A DNA stretch of 64,000 nucleotides from Vagococcus fluvialis bH819 (GTDB taxonomy: Bacteria > Bacillota > Bacilli > Lactobacillales > Vagococcaceae). Each line of letters opens with the position of its first letter. Position 1 is the first letter of the stretch. The DNA lies in NCBI RefSeq assembly GCF_900163795.1, contig NZ_FWFD01000007.1, positions 62,001 to 126,000 on the forward strand. Reading direction: 5' to 3'. Below the pieces are notes generated by a model, which was given only the letters and a program-made list of their open reading frames with translations, was not told the DNA's origin and did not search any database. Both the position numbers and the translations under genes were made by a program. Positions 8,447-17,428 of the stretch are shown one piece after another.

Positions 8447-9268
8447 CTAGTTCACTACTTTTCGACGGTGTTTTTTAGTTTTATTTTCTTTACTAATAAA
8501 ATAATAGCCAAGTACAAGAATCATTGAGAATAGGAATAATAAAGTACTTAGAGCGTTGATTTCTAAACTAATTCCTTGTCTAGCTCTTGAGTAAATTTCA
8601 AGAGATAGAGTGCTAAAACCATTTCCCGTAACAAAGAAAGTTACAGCAAAATCATCTAAAGAATAAGTAAATGCCATAAAATAACCAGCAATAATGCCTG
8701 GAGTGATATAAGGTAAAATAACTTGGCGTAAAACCTGCCAGTTGTTAGCCCCTAAATCACGAGCAGCATCAATAAGTGACTCGTTCATTTCTTGAATTTT
8801 TGGTAAGACCATCAGTACAACAATCGGAATACTAAAAGCAATATGGGAAAGTAAAACAGACATAAAACCTAATTTAAAGCCAAACCATGTGCCTAAAAAT
8901 GTGAATAAAATCAAGAAACTAGCCCCGATAATAACATCAGGTGAAACCATTAAAATATTATTTAAACTTAAAATCATGTTTCTCATGCCACGTTTTTTAG
9001 TATAATGAATTCCCATAGCCCCAAAAGTTCCGATAGTTGTCGCAATTAAGGCAGATAAAAAGGCAAGTAAGAACGTATTAACAACGATACCGATTAACCG
9101 AGTGTCTTCAAAAACAGCTCTATAGTGATCTAAAGTAAAGCCTGTAAATTTAGTCATGTTTCCACCATCGTTAAATGAATAGTAAATCAGGTAAAAGATT
9201 GGAATGTATAAAAGAATGAAAATGGCTACTAAATAGAGATGAGACCACTTGAATTTATTTTTTGTCAT
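8447..9268 (-). CDS. potC: Spermidine/putrescine ABC transporter permease PotC
   Basis: A 273-residue permease with six predicted membrane segments. The EAA loop that docks on the ATPase is visible as LIDAARDLGANNWQVLRQVILPYITPG around residues 160-185. It forms the translocation channel with PotB. The gene overlaps potB by four bases (ATGA type), so translation is coupled. The carboxyl end is rich in Lys and Arg (KENKTKKHRRK), consistent with a cytoplasmic tail. No irregularity is seen. Confidence 0.95.
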   Translation of the reverse strand: MTKNKFKWSHLYLVAIFILLYIPIFYLIYYSFNDGGNMTKFTGFTLDHYRAVFEDTRLIGIVVNTFLLAFLSALIATTIGTFGAMGIHYTKKRGMRNMILSLNNILMVSPDVIIGASFLILFTFLGTWFGFKLGFMSVLLSHIAFSIPIVVLMVLPKIQEMNESLIDAARDLGANNWQVLRQVILPYITPGIIAGYFMAFTYSLDDFAVTFFVTGNGFSTLSLEIYSRARQGISLEINALSTLLFLFSMILVLGYYFISKENKTKKHRRKVVN

Positions 9269-10077
9269 TTTTTCTTTTTACCTCCTTTTTTCTTTTCACC
9301 TGTTAAGAACATAATGATGAACATTGTAATAATCAAGATAACGCCAATGGTTGAGCCCATGCCCCAGTTTTGAGTCACTAAGAAATGTTGCTCAATCGCT
9401 GTTCCAAGAGTAATCACACGATTTCCACCAATTAAGCGAGTTAACATGAATAAACTTAATGAAGGAATAAAAACAGCTTGGACCCCACTTTTTACCCCAT
9501 TTAAAGAAAGAGGGAAAATAACACGTCTAAAGGTCTCAAAATTATTTGCGCCTAAATCTCGGCTTGCAGAAATTAGTGAAGGATTAATTTCTTCTAAAGC
9601 GTTAAAAATTGGCATAATCATAAAAGGAATTTCAATATAAGTTGCCACAAAAATAAAACTAAAATCAGTAAATAAAATCTGCTGAGAACCAATGCCAATT
9701 CCTTCAAGAAAATGATTAATACTACCGTTAATGCTAAATATCCCAATAAAGGCATAAGCTTTCAGCAACAAGTTAATCCAGGTTGGTAAAATAATCAGCA
9801 TTAACCAAAGTTGTTTATGTTTCGTTTTATTTAATAAATAAGCTGTCGGATAACTAATCAAAAGAGTAAAAAAAGTAATAATGAATGCGTAAAAAACGGA
9901 GTTAAAAGTCATCCTTAAATAAGTTCCACTTGTTAAATATTGTTGATAGTTAGCTAAAGTAAAAGCACCACTAGCATCAAAAAATGATTGATAGAATATC
10001 AAAAGAACGGGGGCAATCACAAATAAAAGTAACCAAATAACATAGGGGATTGTATACATTTTTTTATTAACTGACAT
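9265..10077 (-). CDS. potB: Spermidine/putrescine ABC transporter permease PotB
   Basis: The partner permease of PotC, 270 residues with about six membrane segments. The EAA loop reads LISASRDLGANNFETFRRVIFPLSLNG (about residues 165-190). It ends in a lysine-rich tail (GEKKKGGKKKK), which is where the potC start codon overlaps. It lies 11 bases behind potA. The order regulator-potA-potB-potC-potD is the standard arrangement of this importer in Firmicutes. Confidence 0.95.
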   Translation of the reverse strand: MSVNKKMYTIPYVIWLLLFVIAPVLLIFYQSFFDASGAFTLANYQQYLTSGTYLRMTFNSVFYAFIITFFTLLISYPTAYLLNKTKHKQLWLMLIILPTWINLLLKAYAFIGIFSINGSINHFLEGIGIGSQQILFTDFSFIFVATYIEIPFMIMPIFNALEEINPSLISASRDLGANNFETFRRVIFPLSLNGVKSGVQAVFIPSLSLFMLTRLIGGNRVITLGTAIEQHFLVTQNWGMGSTIGVILIITMFIIMFLTGEKKKGGKKKK

Positions 10078-10088
10078 TTTTTCTCCCC

Positions 10089-11177
10089 CTAGTCTTCATC
10101 ATAACTTTCAAGTCTCGCATCGAAATCTTCCTCAGATTCTCCAAAACGCATCACGTGGATATCCTCTGGTTCAAAGTAAATCCCTATTTCTTGTCCTTCT
10201 TTACTTCGTTTCGTCGAATGAACAGTCCAAGCGTTACCTTCGTTGTCTAAGCAAAAAATTTCATAATGAACCCCTCTAAAGAGAATCGTATCCACAGTGG
10301 CGATAAGTTTGCCTTTTTCAATCGGAACAATACTTAAATCTTCTGGTCGAATCATGATTTCCACAGGTTCATTTTTACGCATGCCACTATCCACACATTC
10401 AAACTTTTTACCTACAAATTCTACAAGGTTATCCTCTTTCATAACACCATCCACAATATTACTTTCACCAATAAAATTAGCTACAAAGCGGTTAATTGGT
10501 TCATCATAAATATCACCAGGTGTACCACTTTGTTCAATGTTACCTTCATTTAAAACAAAAATTTCATCACTCATTGCCAAAGCTTCTTCTTGATCATGGG
10601 TAACAAAAATAAAGGTAATTCCCAATCTTTTTTGTAAATCACGTAACTCAGATTGCATAGCTGTTCTAAGTTTTAGATCAAGAGCAGATAAAGGCTCATC
10701 GAGTAAGAGAATATCAGGTTCGTTAACAAGAGCGCGAGCAATTGCCACACGTTGACGTTGTCCGCCTGACATTTCGCTAATTTGACGCTCATCAAAACCA
10801 GAAAGTTGGACCATACGTAGTGCATCGCTAACTTTTGTCTCAATTTCTCTTTTAGGTAATTTTTTTATTTTTAAACCAAATGCCACATTGTCAAACACAT
10901 TCATATGAGGGAAAAGGGCATAGTCTTGAAAAACGGTATTTACTTTTCGTTTATTGGCAGGAATTGTATTAATTTTTTTACCATCAAAATAAATATCCCC
11001 ACTCGTAGGTTCGGAAAATCCCGCGATCAATCTTAAAATAGTCGTTTTTCCACAGCCAGAAGGACCGAGTAAAGTATAGAATTTACCTTGTTCTATTTCA
11101 AAACTAACCTCTTTTAAAACGACTGTTTCATCAAATTCTTTTACGACATTGTCAAAGCGAATAATTGTATGACTCAT
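10089..11177 (-). CDS. potA: Spermidine/putrescine ABC transporter ATP-binding protein
   Basis: A 362-residue ATPase. Walker [10 protein letters not shown] (near residue 38), Q-loop [11 protein letters not shown], signature MSGGQRQR, Walker [13 protein letters not shown] and switch FVTHDQEEA are intact. From about residue 240 a TOBE-type regulatory domain follows ([11 protein letters not shown]), as expected for PotA. It powers polyamine import through PotBC. It follows the XRE regulator by 15 bases, implying one transcript with it. The last residues are acidic ([14 protein letters not shown]). Confidence 0.96.
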   Translation of the reverse strand: MSHTIIRFDNVVKEFDETVVLKEVSFEIEQGKFYTLLGPSGCGKTTILRLIAGFSEPTSGDIYFDGKKINTIPANKRKVNTVFQDYALFPHMNVFDNVAFGLKIKKLPKREIETKVSDALRMVQLSGFDERQISEMSGGQRQRVAIARALVNEPDILLLDEPLSALDLKLRTAMQSELRDLQKRLGITFIFVTHDQEEALAMSDEIFVLNEGNIEQSGTPGDIYDEPINRFVANFIGESNIVDGVMKEDNLVEFVGKKFECVDSGMRKNEPVEIMIRPEDLSIVPIEKGKLIATVDTILFRGVHYEIFCLDNEGNAWTVHSTKRSKEGQEIGIYFEPEDIHVMRFGESEEDFDARLESYDED

Positions 11178-11192
11178 TGTTTGCCACCCCTT

Positions 11193-11735
11193 TTATAAAT
11201 ATGAATTGGTTGCCACTAATAATAAGCGACTAGTACTTGTATGGTTATTGCTAATTTGATGTTTTTTGAGTGCTTGATAATAGATGCTTTCCCCTTGATT
11301 AGCGTAGTAGTAATCTGAGCCAATTTTAATACAGACACTGCCCTCTAAAATATAGGCAAAAGTATCCGAAAGTGAAGGTTCAAATTCTTTATACTCACCT
11401 GCCTGATCTAAAGATAGAATAATCGGTTCCATCTCTTTTTCGTTAGAATCAGGAACAAGCCACTTGATTTCGTAACCTTTTTCTTCTTCGTGATAAACGG
11501 TATACTCTTCACTTTGATAAACAACTTGTTGAACCTGTTCGTTTTCATCAAAAAAATCTTTCGGTGAAATACCGAGAACTTCTAAAATTGAAAAAAAAGT
11601 TTCCATAGAAGGTGAGCTTAATCCTCTCTCCAATTGAGAAATATAACCTTTACTTAAATCTGTCCGCTCACCTAGTTCTTCTTGGGTTAAACTTTTTTGG
11701 ATGCGTAAATTTTTAATCTTATTGCCAATATTCAT
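11193..11735 (-). CDS. XRE-cupin transcriptional regulator of the pot operon
   Basis: A 180-residue regulator with an amino helix-turn-helix (IGNKIKNLRIQKSLTQEELGERTDLSKGYISQLERG in sense, about residues 3-40) and a carboxyl cupin domain from about residue 105. This design resembles PuuR-type regulators that sense small amines or related metabolites. As first gene of the pot operon it probably controls polyamine uptake and itself. The divergent intergenic region carries three AGTTTA motifs and two dyads suited to a XRE dimer. The ATG at 11735 has a modest GAGGAAAAT site. Confidence 0.85.
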   Translation of the reverse strand: MNIGNKIKNLRIQKSLTQEELGERTDLSKGYISQLERGLSSPSMETFFSILEVLGISPKDFFDENEQVQQVVYQSEEYTVYHEEEKGYEIKWLVPDSNEKEMEPIILSLDQAGEYKEFEPSLSDTFAYILEGSVCIKIGSDYYYANQGESIYYQALKKHQISNNHTSTSRLLLVATNSYL

Positions 11736-11752
11736 TATTTTCCTCGTTTCAA

Positions 11753-11811
11753 AGTTTATAATTACTAAACTTCAAAGCACAAAAGTTTAATATAATTAAA
11801 CATGTAGTTTA
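11753..11811. promoter_or_regulatory. Cluster of dyad operators upstream of the pot regulator
   Basis: Two dyads lie close together: AGTTTA-N7-TAAACT (11753-11771) and the perfect GTTTAAT-ATA-ATTAAAC (11785-11801). A third AGTTTA is at 11806-11811. The position between two divergent genes suggests autoregulation by the XRE-cupin protein; this is inference. Confidence 0.5.
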
Positions 11812-11929
11812 CTAACAACGGAATTATACAAGAAAAGTAAAAATAATTCAATTATTTTACTATAAGATTTACATTAAAAATAAGGTATACTTAAGAGAGA
11901 AAAACAAGTTTAAGAAAAGAGGTAAAAAA

Positions 11930-12925
11930 ATGACAATCAAAGGATTTAAAGCACTCGTTGTAGAAGAAACAGAAGGTAACATTACTGCTCGTGTGAAGGA
12001 ATGTGATTTATCAAACTTGTCAGAAGGGAATACGTTAATAAAAACGGCTTATTCAGCAGTAAATTTCAAAGATGGATTAGCAACAATTAAAAATGGTGGC
12101 GTTGTAAGAAGTTATCCCATGATTCCTGGAGTAGATGCAGTAGGTGAAGTTGTTACTTGTGAGGATGGAACATTTGAAGTGGGAGATCTGGTTATCCTTA
12201 CAGGAAATGCTTTTGGTGTAAGCCATACAGGTGGTTTTAGTGAATACATTCGTGTGCCGAGTCAATGGCCCTTAAAGTTACCTAAAGAGTTGACGCTTAG
12301 AGAAGGAGCGATTGTTGGAACAGCGGGTTTAACAGCAGTTGAGGCAATTAATCAATTAGAAAAACATGGATTAGCAGAAAAAAATACTCGCATACTTGTA
12401 ACAGGAGCTACAGGCGGTGTTGGTAGTACGGCAATTGCGATGCTAAAAAGTTTAGGATATCAAAATATTACTGCGCTATCAAGAAAGAAAAATGAAGATT
12501 ATCTTTTAGAAATTGGTGCGTCTTGTGTTATAGGGTTAGAGGAATTTATACCTGAAAAAATCAAGCCACTTCAAAAACAACATTTTGATTATGTGATTGA
12601 TACGATTGGTGGAGAAACGCTGAGTGCTATTTTACCTCAAATTAGCTACGGAGGAAGTATCGCTCTTTGTGGAAATGCAAGCGGTATTAATTTTTCAACA
12701 ACTGTCTTACCATTTATTTTAAGAGGCGTGACAATGATTGGTATTGATTCAGTCCAATTATCTAATAAAGTTAAACGTGCTATCTGGGAAAAAGTGGCCC
12801 AAAACTTAGATAAAGAATTAATAGATAAAATTGGAAGAAAGGAAAAAACACTAGATGAAATGGAAGAGGTTATTTCTGGTTTATTAAAGGGAACGCACTC
12901 AGGAAGAACGATAATAAAATTTTAG
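11930..12925 (+). CDS. Acryloyl-CoA reductase-like zinc-free MDR oxidoreductase (YhdH/AcuI family)
   Basis: A 331-residue medium-chain dehydrogenase. The start FKALVVEETEGNITARVKE, the NFKDGLA segment and PGVDAVGEVV match YhdH/AcuI proteins, and the NADPH-binding loop VTGATGGVGSTA is at about residues 157-168. AcuI reduces acryloyl-CoA to propionyl-CoA with NADPH and is thought to detoxify it. The gene stands alone, divergent from the pot operon, with AGAGGT before its ATG. A degraded half copy of the palindromic element follows the stop codon, then a terminator shared with the convergent amidohydrolase. Confidence 0.88.
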   Translation: MTIKGFKALVVEETEGNITARVKECDLSNLSEGNTLIKTAYSAVNFKDGLATIKNGGVVRSYPMIPGVDAVGEVVTCEDGTFEVGDLVILTGNAFGVSHTGGFSEYIRVPSQWPLKLPKELTLREGAIVGTAGLTAVEAINQLEKHGLAEKNTRILVTGATGGVGSTAIAMLKSLGYQNITALSRKKNEDYLLEIGASCVIGLEEFIPEKIKPLQKQHFDYVIDTIGGETLSAILPQISYGGSIALCGNASGINFSTTVLPFILRGVTMIGIDSVQLSNKVKRAIWEKVAQNLDKELIDKIGRKEKTLDEMEEVISGLLKGTHSGRTIIKF

Positions 12926-12930
12926 TAATC

Positions 12931-12978
12931 AGGAGTATGAAGATATCGAATAAGCTGCTATTTGAACCAAAAATAAAA
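12931..12978 (+). repeat. Degraded right half of the dispersed palindromic element
   Basis: The segment ending GCTGCTATTTGAACCAAAAA resembles the right end of the element at 58189-58312 (GAGTTGCTTTTTGAACCCAA), including a TGAAG upstream at the same relative place. It again lies directly after a stop codon in the same orientation. Only the right half is recognisable. Confidence 0.45.
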
Positions 12979-13008
12979 ACGAGACTAACATTTGTCAGTC
13001 TCGTTTTT
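12975..13008. terminator. Bidirectional terminator between two convergent genes
   Basis: AAAAACGAGACTAACA pairs with TGTCAGTCTCGTTTTT (12993-13008) with one wobble. T runs on both strands serve the acuI-like gene and the amidohydrolase. Confidence 0.9.
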
Positions 13009-13012
13009 ATTT

Positions 13013-14455
13013 TTATAAACCTAAGCTATTAGGTTTTACATCTGCAGGAATTGGATTAACATAAGGTGTTTGCTGTGTCACCTCAGCTAATTCGGCTTTT
13101 GCTTGCTCAATGTATTCAGGATTTTCAATGGCTTTCATAGCAGTTGTTGCCATAACTTTAGCTGCTTGTAACATTCCCTTTTTAGCAATGTTTGTTTTAC
13201 CATTAGCAACCCATTGCCAAGAATGTAATGCCGTATTAAAGACTTCAGTTGTCATAACACATTGTGCAGTCGGTACAACCCAACTAACATCACCAACATC
13301 AGTTGAACCTGGCATTACAAAGTTAGTGAAAGCTTCATTGAATGGATAAATGTAATCTGCTAAAACTTTCCCTTGGTTAGCGCCTAATATTTGTTTCTCT
13401 ACTGAAGTTATTGGTGGCACCATCATGAATTTTTTCTCGTCATCAGTTAATGAATTATGCATTTCCTTAGCAAAGGCAATATCTTCCTCATCAAACTGAG
13501 GAGCGCCAACTTCAATCATACAATCAGACATTAGTTTTGAGTAGACCTTGTTAGGCATGTAATTAGAACAGGCTTTATCAAAGTGAATCTCAACTTCTGT
13601 TCCAGTCATAAGAGCTGCACCTTTAGCACAGTCACATAAACGATCATAAATATCTTTTACTTGGAATGCTTTAGGTGCACGGATTAAGTAAAGAGATTTA
13701 GCATGTGCTTGGACAACGCTTGGTTGCATACCACCACCATCTAACACTGCGTAATGATAACGAGCTTCTGGTGTCACGTGTTCACGTAAATAGTTAGCTC
13801 CAACGTTCATTAATTCCATGGCATCTAATGCACTACGTCCCATATCTGGTGAATTAGCAGCGTGAGATGATTTACCCTTGAATTCAAAGACGGCTTGAAT
13901 ATTTGCCAATGTAGGAGAAGCGATAATAGCATTATCAGTTCCAGGATGCCAGCAAAGAGCCATATCTAAATCATCAAAAGCGTGGGCGCGAGCCATATAA
14001 GTTTTACCAGACCCGCCTTCTTCAGCAGGACAGCCATAATATCTAATTTGAGCATCAATATTGTTAGCTTTAACATAGTCTCTTGTTGCAATCGCTGCAG
14101 CAAGGGAAGCAGTTCCTAATAAGTTATGACCACATCCGTGACCATTTGTTGTCCCTAGACTAGGATCTGTCTCTTTATGAGTTACACCTGCTTTTTGATT
14201 TAATTCAGGTAATGCGTCATACTCACCTAAGAAACCAATGGTAGGACCTTTTGAACCATAAGTTGCGATAAAGGCTGTATCAATATCAGCAATGTTTGTT
14301 TCAATGCTGAAACCTTCTTTTTCTAGAACAGCGATAATCGTTTTAGCTGATTCTTGTTCATGGAATTTTGTTTCAGCAATATCCCAAATACGATCACTTA
14401 AGGTAAAATACGATTCTTGTTTACTTTCAATCAAATTTTCGATTTCTTTGAACAT
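13013..14455 (-). CDS. M20 family amidohydrolase, AbgB (p-aminobenzoyl-glutamate hydrolase) type
   Basis: A 480-residue metallopeptidase-fold hydrolase. The metal site shows NGHGCGHN (about 104-111), PAEEGGSGK and LCWHPG, with a later TALHSWQW, as in AbgB-type M20 enzymes that cleave amide bonds of acyl or aminobenzoyl amino acids in the cytoplasm. A dimerisation insertion lies in the middle. It is 24 bases behind the second Dcu-type carrier gene and surely co-transcribed, so carrier and hydrolase probably handle the same acylated or dipeptide-like substrate. The E. coli counterpart is paired with a different carrier, AbgT. Substrate unknown. Confidence 0.85.
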   Translation of the reverse strand: MFKEIENLIESKQESYFTLSDRIWDIAETKFHEQESAKTIIAVLEKEGFSIETNIADIDTAFIATYGSKGPTIGFLGEYDALPELNQKAGVTHKETDPSLGTTNGHGCGHNLLGTASLAAAIATRDYVKANNIDAQIRYYGCPAEEGGSGKTYMARAHAFDDLDMALCWHPGTDNAIIASPTLANIQAVFEFKGKSSHAANSPDMGRSALDAMELMNVGANYLREHVTPEARYHYAVLDGGGMQPSVVQAHAKSLYLIRAPKAFQVKDIYDRLCDCAKGAALMTGTEVEIHFDKACSNYMPNKVYSKLMSDCMIEVGAPQFDEEDIAFAKEMHNSLTDDEKKFMMVPPITSVEKQILGANQGKVLADYIYPFNEAFTNFVMPGSTDVGDVSWVVPTAQCVMTTEVFNTALHSWQWVANGKTNIAKKGMLQAAKVMATTAMKAIENPEYIEQAKAELAEVTQQTPYVNPIPADVKPNSLGL

Positions 14456-14479
14456 AATAATTCCTCCTAGTAGGGTTTT

Positions 14480-15766
14480 TTAAATAAATAGTGTCATTCC
14501 ATAAGCAAGCACCATAGAGAGGGCTGTGATAATAACACCGGGTATAATGAAACTAAAGGCTTTCGTTCTGCCAGTTCGGTCCAACTCACACGCTAATAGT
14601 AGTGTAGGTTGTGCCGGGATAATGAAGTTAACGTTAAGACATTGAACCATAATCACTAAAAAGATAGGTGAGATATTCAAGCTTAAAGCTAACGGGAAGA
14701 CAATAGCAGCAACAGCTGTTTGAGCCCCGATGATCATAGCGACAAAACTACAAATTAATATAATAACCCAGGGATAGTTTGCTAAAACTTCGCCGATGGT
14801 TGTTTGTAAAACAATTTGGTTACCAGGTGAGAAGAAGATGGTCATTCCAACCCAACCAAGACCAAGCACAACAAGAGATGCTCCAAGTGCGTTACTAGTA
14901 GCAGGAGCAGCTAAAATGCTTTTTGATTTAATTCTAAAGATAAGAATATTAACAGCAGCTGATAAATACATAAACATTTGCACAACATCAGTTGATTTAA
15001 TTTTAACACTTTTTCCATCAACTGTATATTGAGGCAATAGCCCCGGGAAAAGACCGAAAATGATAATTGCAACTACACAACCTAAGAAAACAAAAGTAGA
15101 GTATTTTGCTTTTTTATCATGAGTGACTTCTTCAGAAATTTCTTGTGTCTCTTCTAGAATACTTTCATCAAATGGAATTCTTTTTTCTATTGCCATTAGA
15201 ATCAAACTTAAGATAACAATGGCAGCAAGTGTTGATGGTAATACAATAGCTAGATAAGTAATAAGTGACACGCCAAATGGCATTAACATCATAATAACAT
15301 ATGCAGTTGAAGACGAGGCTGGGCTACATAAAAGTGCCATGTTTGAAGCTAGAACCGAACCGATTAAAGCACCTTTTGGATTTACTTTTGATTTTGTAGC
15401 AGTTTCTGCGATGATCGGTTCTAAAGATAAACTAATCATAGCAGTTCCCATACCAAAAACGAATAAGAAACAAACAAGGGGGGCAACAAGAGTAATAGCT
15501 TTAGGGAAACGACGAATGATTTTTGTCGCAACAGAAATCATGTAATCCATTCCGCCAGAAGCTTGAAGTGCACCACTCGCAATTCCGATAGAAATAATAA
15601 TTAGTACAGCAGTAACAGGTGGTTCTGAAGGTGGTAATTTAAAAATGAATAACATAATAAAAAGTGCAACAATCGATGAAACTGCGGAACCAAGTGCTCC
15701 ACCTTTGACTAAACCATAAATAATGGTAATAATCATAATAGCGATTTCAATTAATAATAATGTCAT
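14480..15766 (-). CDS. Anaerobic C4-dicarboxylate carrier, DcuA/DcuB family (copy 2)
   Basis: A 428-residue polytopic membrane protein that closely resembles copy 1 at 2659-3945 over its whole length. The start is set at the ATG at 15766 (MTLLLIEI), which aligns with MVLLLIEI of copy 1 and has a perfect AGGAGG (complement of 15773-15778); an in-frame codon ten residues upstream lacks such a site. LQASGGMDYM and PASSSTAYVI are conserved between copies. The downstream partner is the AbgB-like hydrolase. A 51-bp palindrome lies directly before the ribosome site. Its cargo may be the hydrolase substrate rather than fumarate or aspartate. Confidence 0.8.
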   Translation of the reverse strand: MTLLLIEIAIMIITIIYGLVKGGALGSAVSSIVALFIMLFIFKLPPSEPPVTAVLIIISIGIASGALQASGGMDYMISVATKIIRRFPKAITLVAPLVCFLFVFGMGTAMISLSLEPIIAETATKSKVNPKGALIGSVLASNMALLCSPASSSTAYVIMMLMPFGVSLITYLAIVLPSTLAAIVILSLILMAIEKRIPFDESILEETQEISEEVTHDKKAKYSTFVFLGCVVAIIIFGLFPGLLPQYTVDGKSVKIKSTDVVQMFMYLSAAVNILIFRIKSKSILAAPATSNALGASLVVLGLGWVGMTIFFSPGNQIVLQTTIGEVLANYPWVIILICSFVAMIIGAQTAVAAIVFPLALSLNISPIFLVIMVQCLNVNFIIPAQPTLLLACELDRTGRTKAFSFIIPGVIITALSMVLAYGMTLFI

Positions 15767-15787
15767 AAAAATCCTCCTGAGTTTAAT

Positions 15788-15838
15788 TTTTAACAACTTT
15801 GTTCAATTGAATACGGAATTTGAACAAGCTTGTTAAAA
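15788..15838 (-). promoter_or_regulatory. 51-bp palindrome in front of the carrier-hydrolase operon
   Basis: The left arm 15788-15808 and the right arm 15817-15838 match at about 18 of 22 positions around a short centre. It ends 10 bases from the AGGAGG of the carrier gene. It could be an operator with two half-sites (TTGTTCAA) or an mRNA hairpin that shields the ribosome site. No T-tract follows, so it is not a plain terminator. Confidence 0.5.
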
Positions 15839-16147
15839 AAAACACCTAGCTATATTTTTTTTAGCGTAGTTATATTCAAACTAACCATATTTAACTTAAA
15901 GAAATTTTAACATAAAAAACAACAACATAAAAGAAAAAAAAGATATTTTTTTAAAAAACATAAAAATAAAAATGTTTTATTAATCTTTTTTTAACGCTTA
16001 CAAAGGTTATAATTATGTAATTTAAATCTTTTAAAATTAATAATGTCTGTTATTTAATTAATGGTATTTATAATATTTAATAACTAAATAAAAGTGTTTT
16101 CATTATTAATGTTGCTATTATTAAACAAGTATGATAATTTATGAATG
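15839..16147. other. AT-rich intergenic region, no gene
   Basis: This divergent spacer is extremely AT-rich with no open frame that has a ribosome site. It must hold the promoters for both flanking genes, but no clear -35/-10 pair stood out. Confidence 0.6.
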
Positions 16148-16199
16148 ACATCACAAATAGTGATGTTTATTTTATCGTTTCTATTGAGAATGAATATCA
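16148..16199 (+). promoter_or_regulatory. Inverted repeat and Fur-like box before the ferredoxin-NADP reductase gene
   Basis: ACATCAC-AAATA-GTGATGT (16148-16166) is a perfect 7-bp dyad. TGAGAAT-G-AATATCA (16185-16199) matches the Fur 7-1-7 consensus TGATAATNATTATCA at 12 of 14 positions. It ends 21 bases before the ATG, so iron repression of the reductase gene is likely. Confidence 0.6.
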
Positions 16200-16220
16200 A
16201 TATCGGTTAGGAGAGAAAAA

Positions 16221-17240
16221 ATGATAGATGTTATTATTATTGGCGGGGGTCCCGCTGGTTTATATAGTGCTTTTTATTGTGGACTTAGAGGAATGACTGT
16301 AAAAATAATTGAGGCACAGGAATATTTAGGCGGTAAATTGAACGTCTATAAGGAGAAAAATATCTGGGATATTGGTGGAGTGGTTCCTCAATCAGCAGAG
16401 GATATTATTTCTGCGTTGATTAAACAAGGAAATACGTTTGATCCAACGATTGTTTTAGGAAAAAAAGTAACAGAAATTAATAGTGAAAAAGAGAAAGTTG
16501 CTGTGATAACTGAAGATGGTGAAGTACATCAAGCAAAATCACTTATTATTGCAACAGGAACAGGAATTATTGTACCTAAAAAATTAGATTTTGATTACCC
16601 CAGTGTCTTTGAAGCGAGTAATCTTCATTATGAGGTGCAAGAGATAGAATCATATAGAAATCAAGTAGTTATGATCTCAGGAGGTAATGATAGCGCTGTT
16701 CAATGGGCTAAGGCACTTAGTTCAGTTGCTAAAAAGATATATTTAGTTTATCGAAAAGAATCATTTAGAGGATATGAAACTGAAGTAGAAAGTGTTCTTT
16801 GTGATGAAAAAATCAATTGTTTAACAGAAAAAGAGATTAGTGGTTTTAAATCAGAAAAAAATAATAAAATTGAGATAGTCGAATTAGTCGACACTCTAAC
16901 AAATAAAAAAGAAGAACTACCTGTTGATGCTGTGATTGTATGTCATGGGTTTGAAAGAAATAATCCTTTGTTAGATAAAAAAGATAGAGTATTTAAAGTA
17001 GTGGATGATATCTTTTTTGAAACATCTGAAAAAGGTAAAACATCTATCCCAGGTATTTATGTTGCTGGAGATGCCGCTTCTTATGATGGAAAAGTGCGAC
17101 TTATTGCAGGTGCTTTCCATGATGCTGTGAATGCAGCCAATGGCGTGAAACAAATTGTAGATCCAGAAGCAAATGAGAGAGGACAAGTTTCTTCTCATCA
17201 TGACATATTAGAAAAAAGGAATCTTGAAAAAAATAGCTAA
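16221..17240 (+). CDS. Ferredoxin/flavodoxin-NADP reductase, thioredoxin-reductase-like type
   Basis: A 339-residue flavoprotein. The FAD site IIIGGGPAGLYSAFYCGLRG is at residues 4-23, the NADP site MISGGNDSAVQWA near 150, and the second FAD motif GIYVAGDAASYDG near 280. The CxxC redox pair of thioredoxin reductase is absent, which points to the YumC/YcgT class of ferredoxin-NADP reductases. The Fur-like box upstream fits this class, since B. subtilis YcgT is in the Fur regulon. It probably supplies electrons for iron-sulfur or flavodoxin reactions under iron limitation. A terminator follows. Confidence 0.88.
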   Translation: MIDVIIIGGGPAGLYSAFYCGLRGMTVKIIEAQEYLGGKLNVYKEKNIWDIGGVVPQSAEDIISALIKQGNTFDPTIVLGKKVTEINSEKEKVAVITEDGEVHQAKSLIIATGTGIIVPKKLDFDYPSVFEASNLHYEVQEIESYRNQVVMISGGNDSAVQWAKALSSVAKKIYLVYRKESFRGYETEVESVLCDEKINCLTEKEISGFKSEKNNKIEIVELVDTLTNKKEELPVDAVIVCHGFERNNPLLDKKDRVFKVVDDIFFETSEKGKTSIPGIYVAGDAASYDGKVRLIAGAFHDAVNAANGVKQIVDPEANERGQVSSHHDILEKRNLEKNS

Positions 17241-17329
17241 TAAGAGTAGAATATGACTAAATATGACTATTTTTGGAGTAATAAATTCCTTAACGTAATG
17301 ATAGAATTGCCAATTAATGCTAATAATTT

Positions 17330-17360
17330 GAGGTTAACTTAAATGTTAGCCTCTTTTTTT
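17330..17360 (+). terminator. Intrinsic terminator behind the reductase gene
   Basis: GAGGTTAAC (17330-17338) pairs with GTTAGCCTC (17345-17353) with one wobble and is followed by seven T. Confidence 0.9.
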
Positions 17361-17428
17361 ATTTTCTCAAATATGAATAATAGTCAGGGAATAAAAAGTC
17401 TATATTTTTTAAAAAGGAGTTTTTAATA

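Noticed and set aside
17240-17428. Fluoride riboswitch before the CLC-F gene
   Set aside because: The conserved pseudoknot sequence was not found, and most of the stretch is a terminator.
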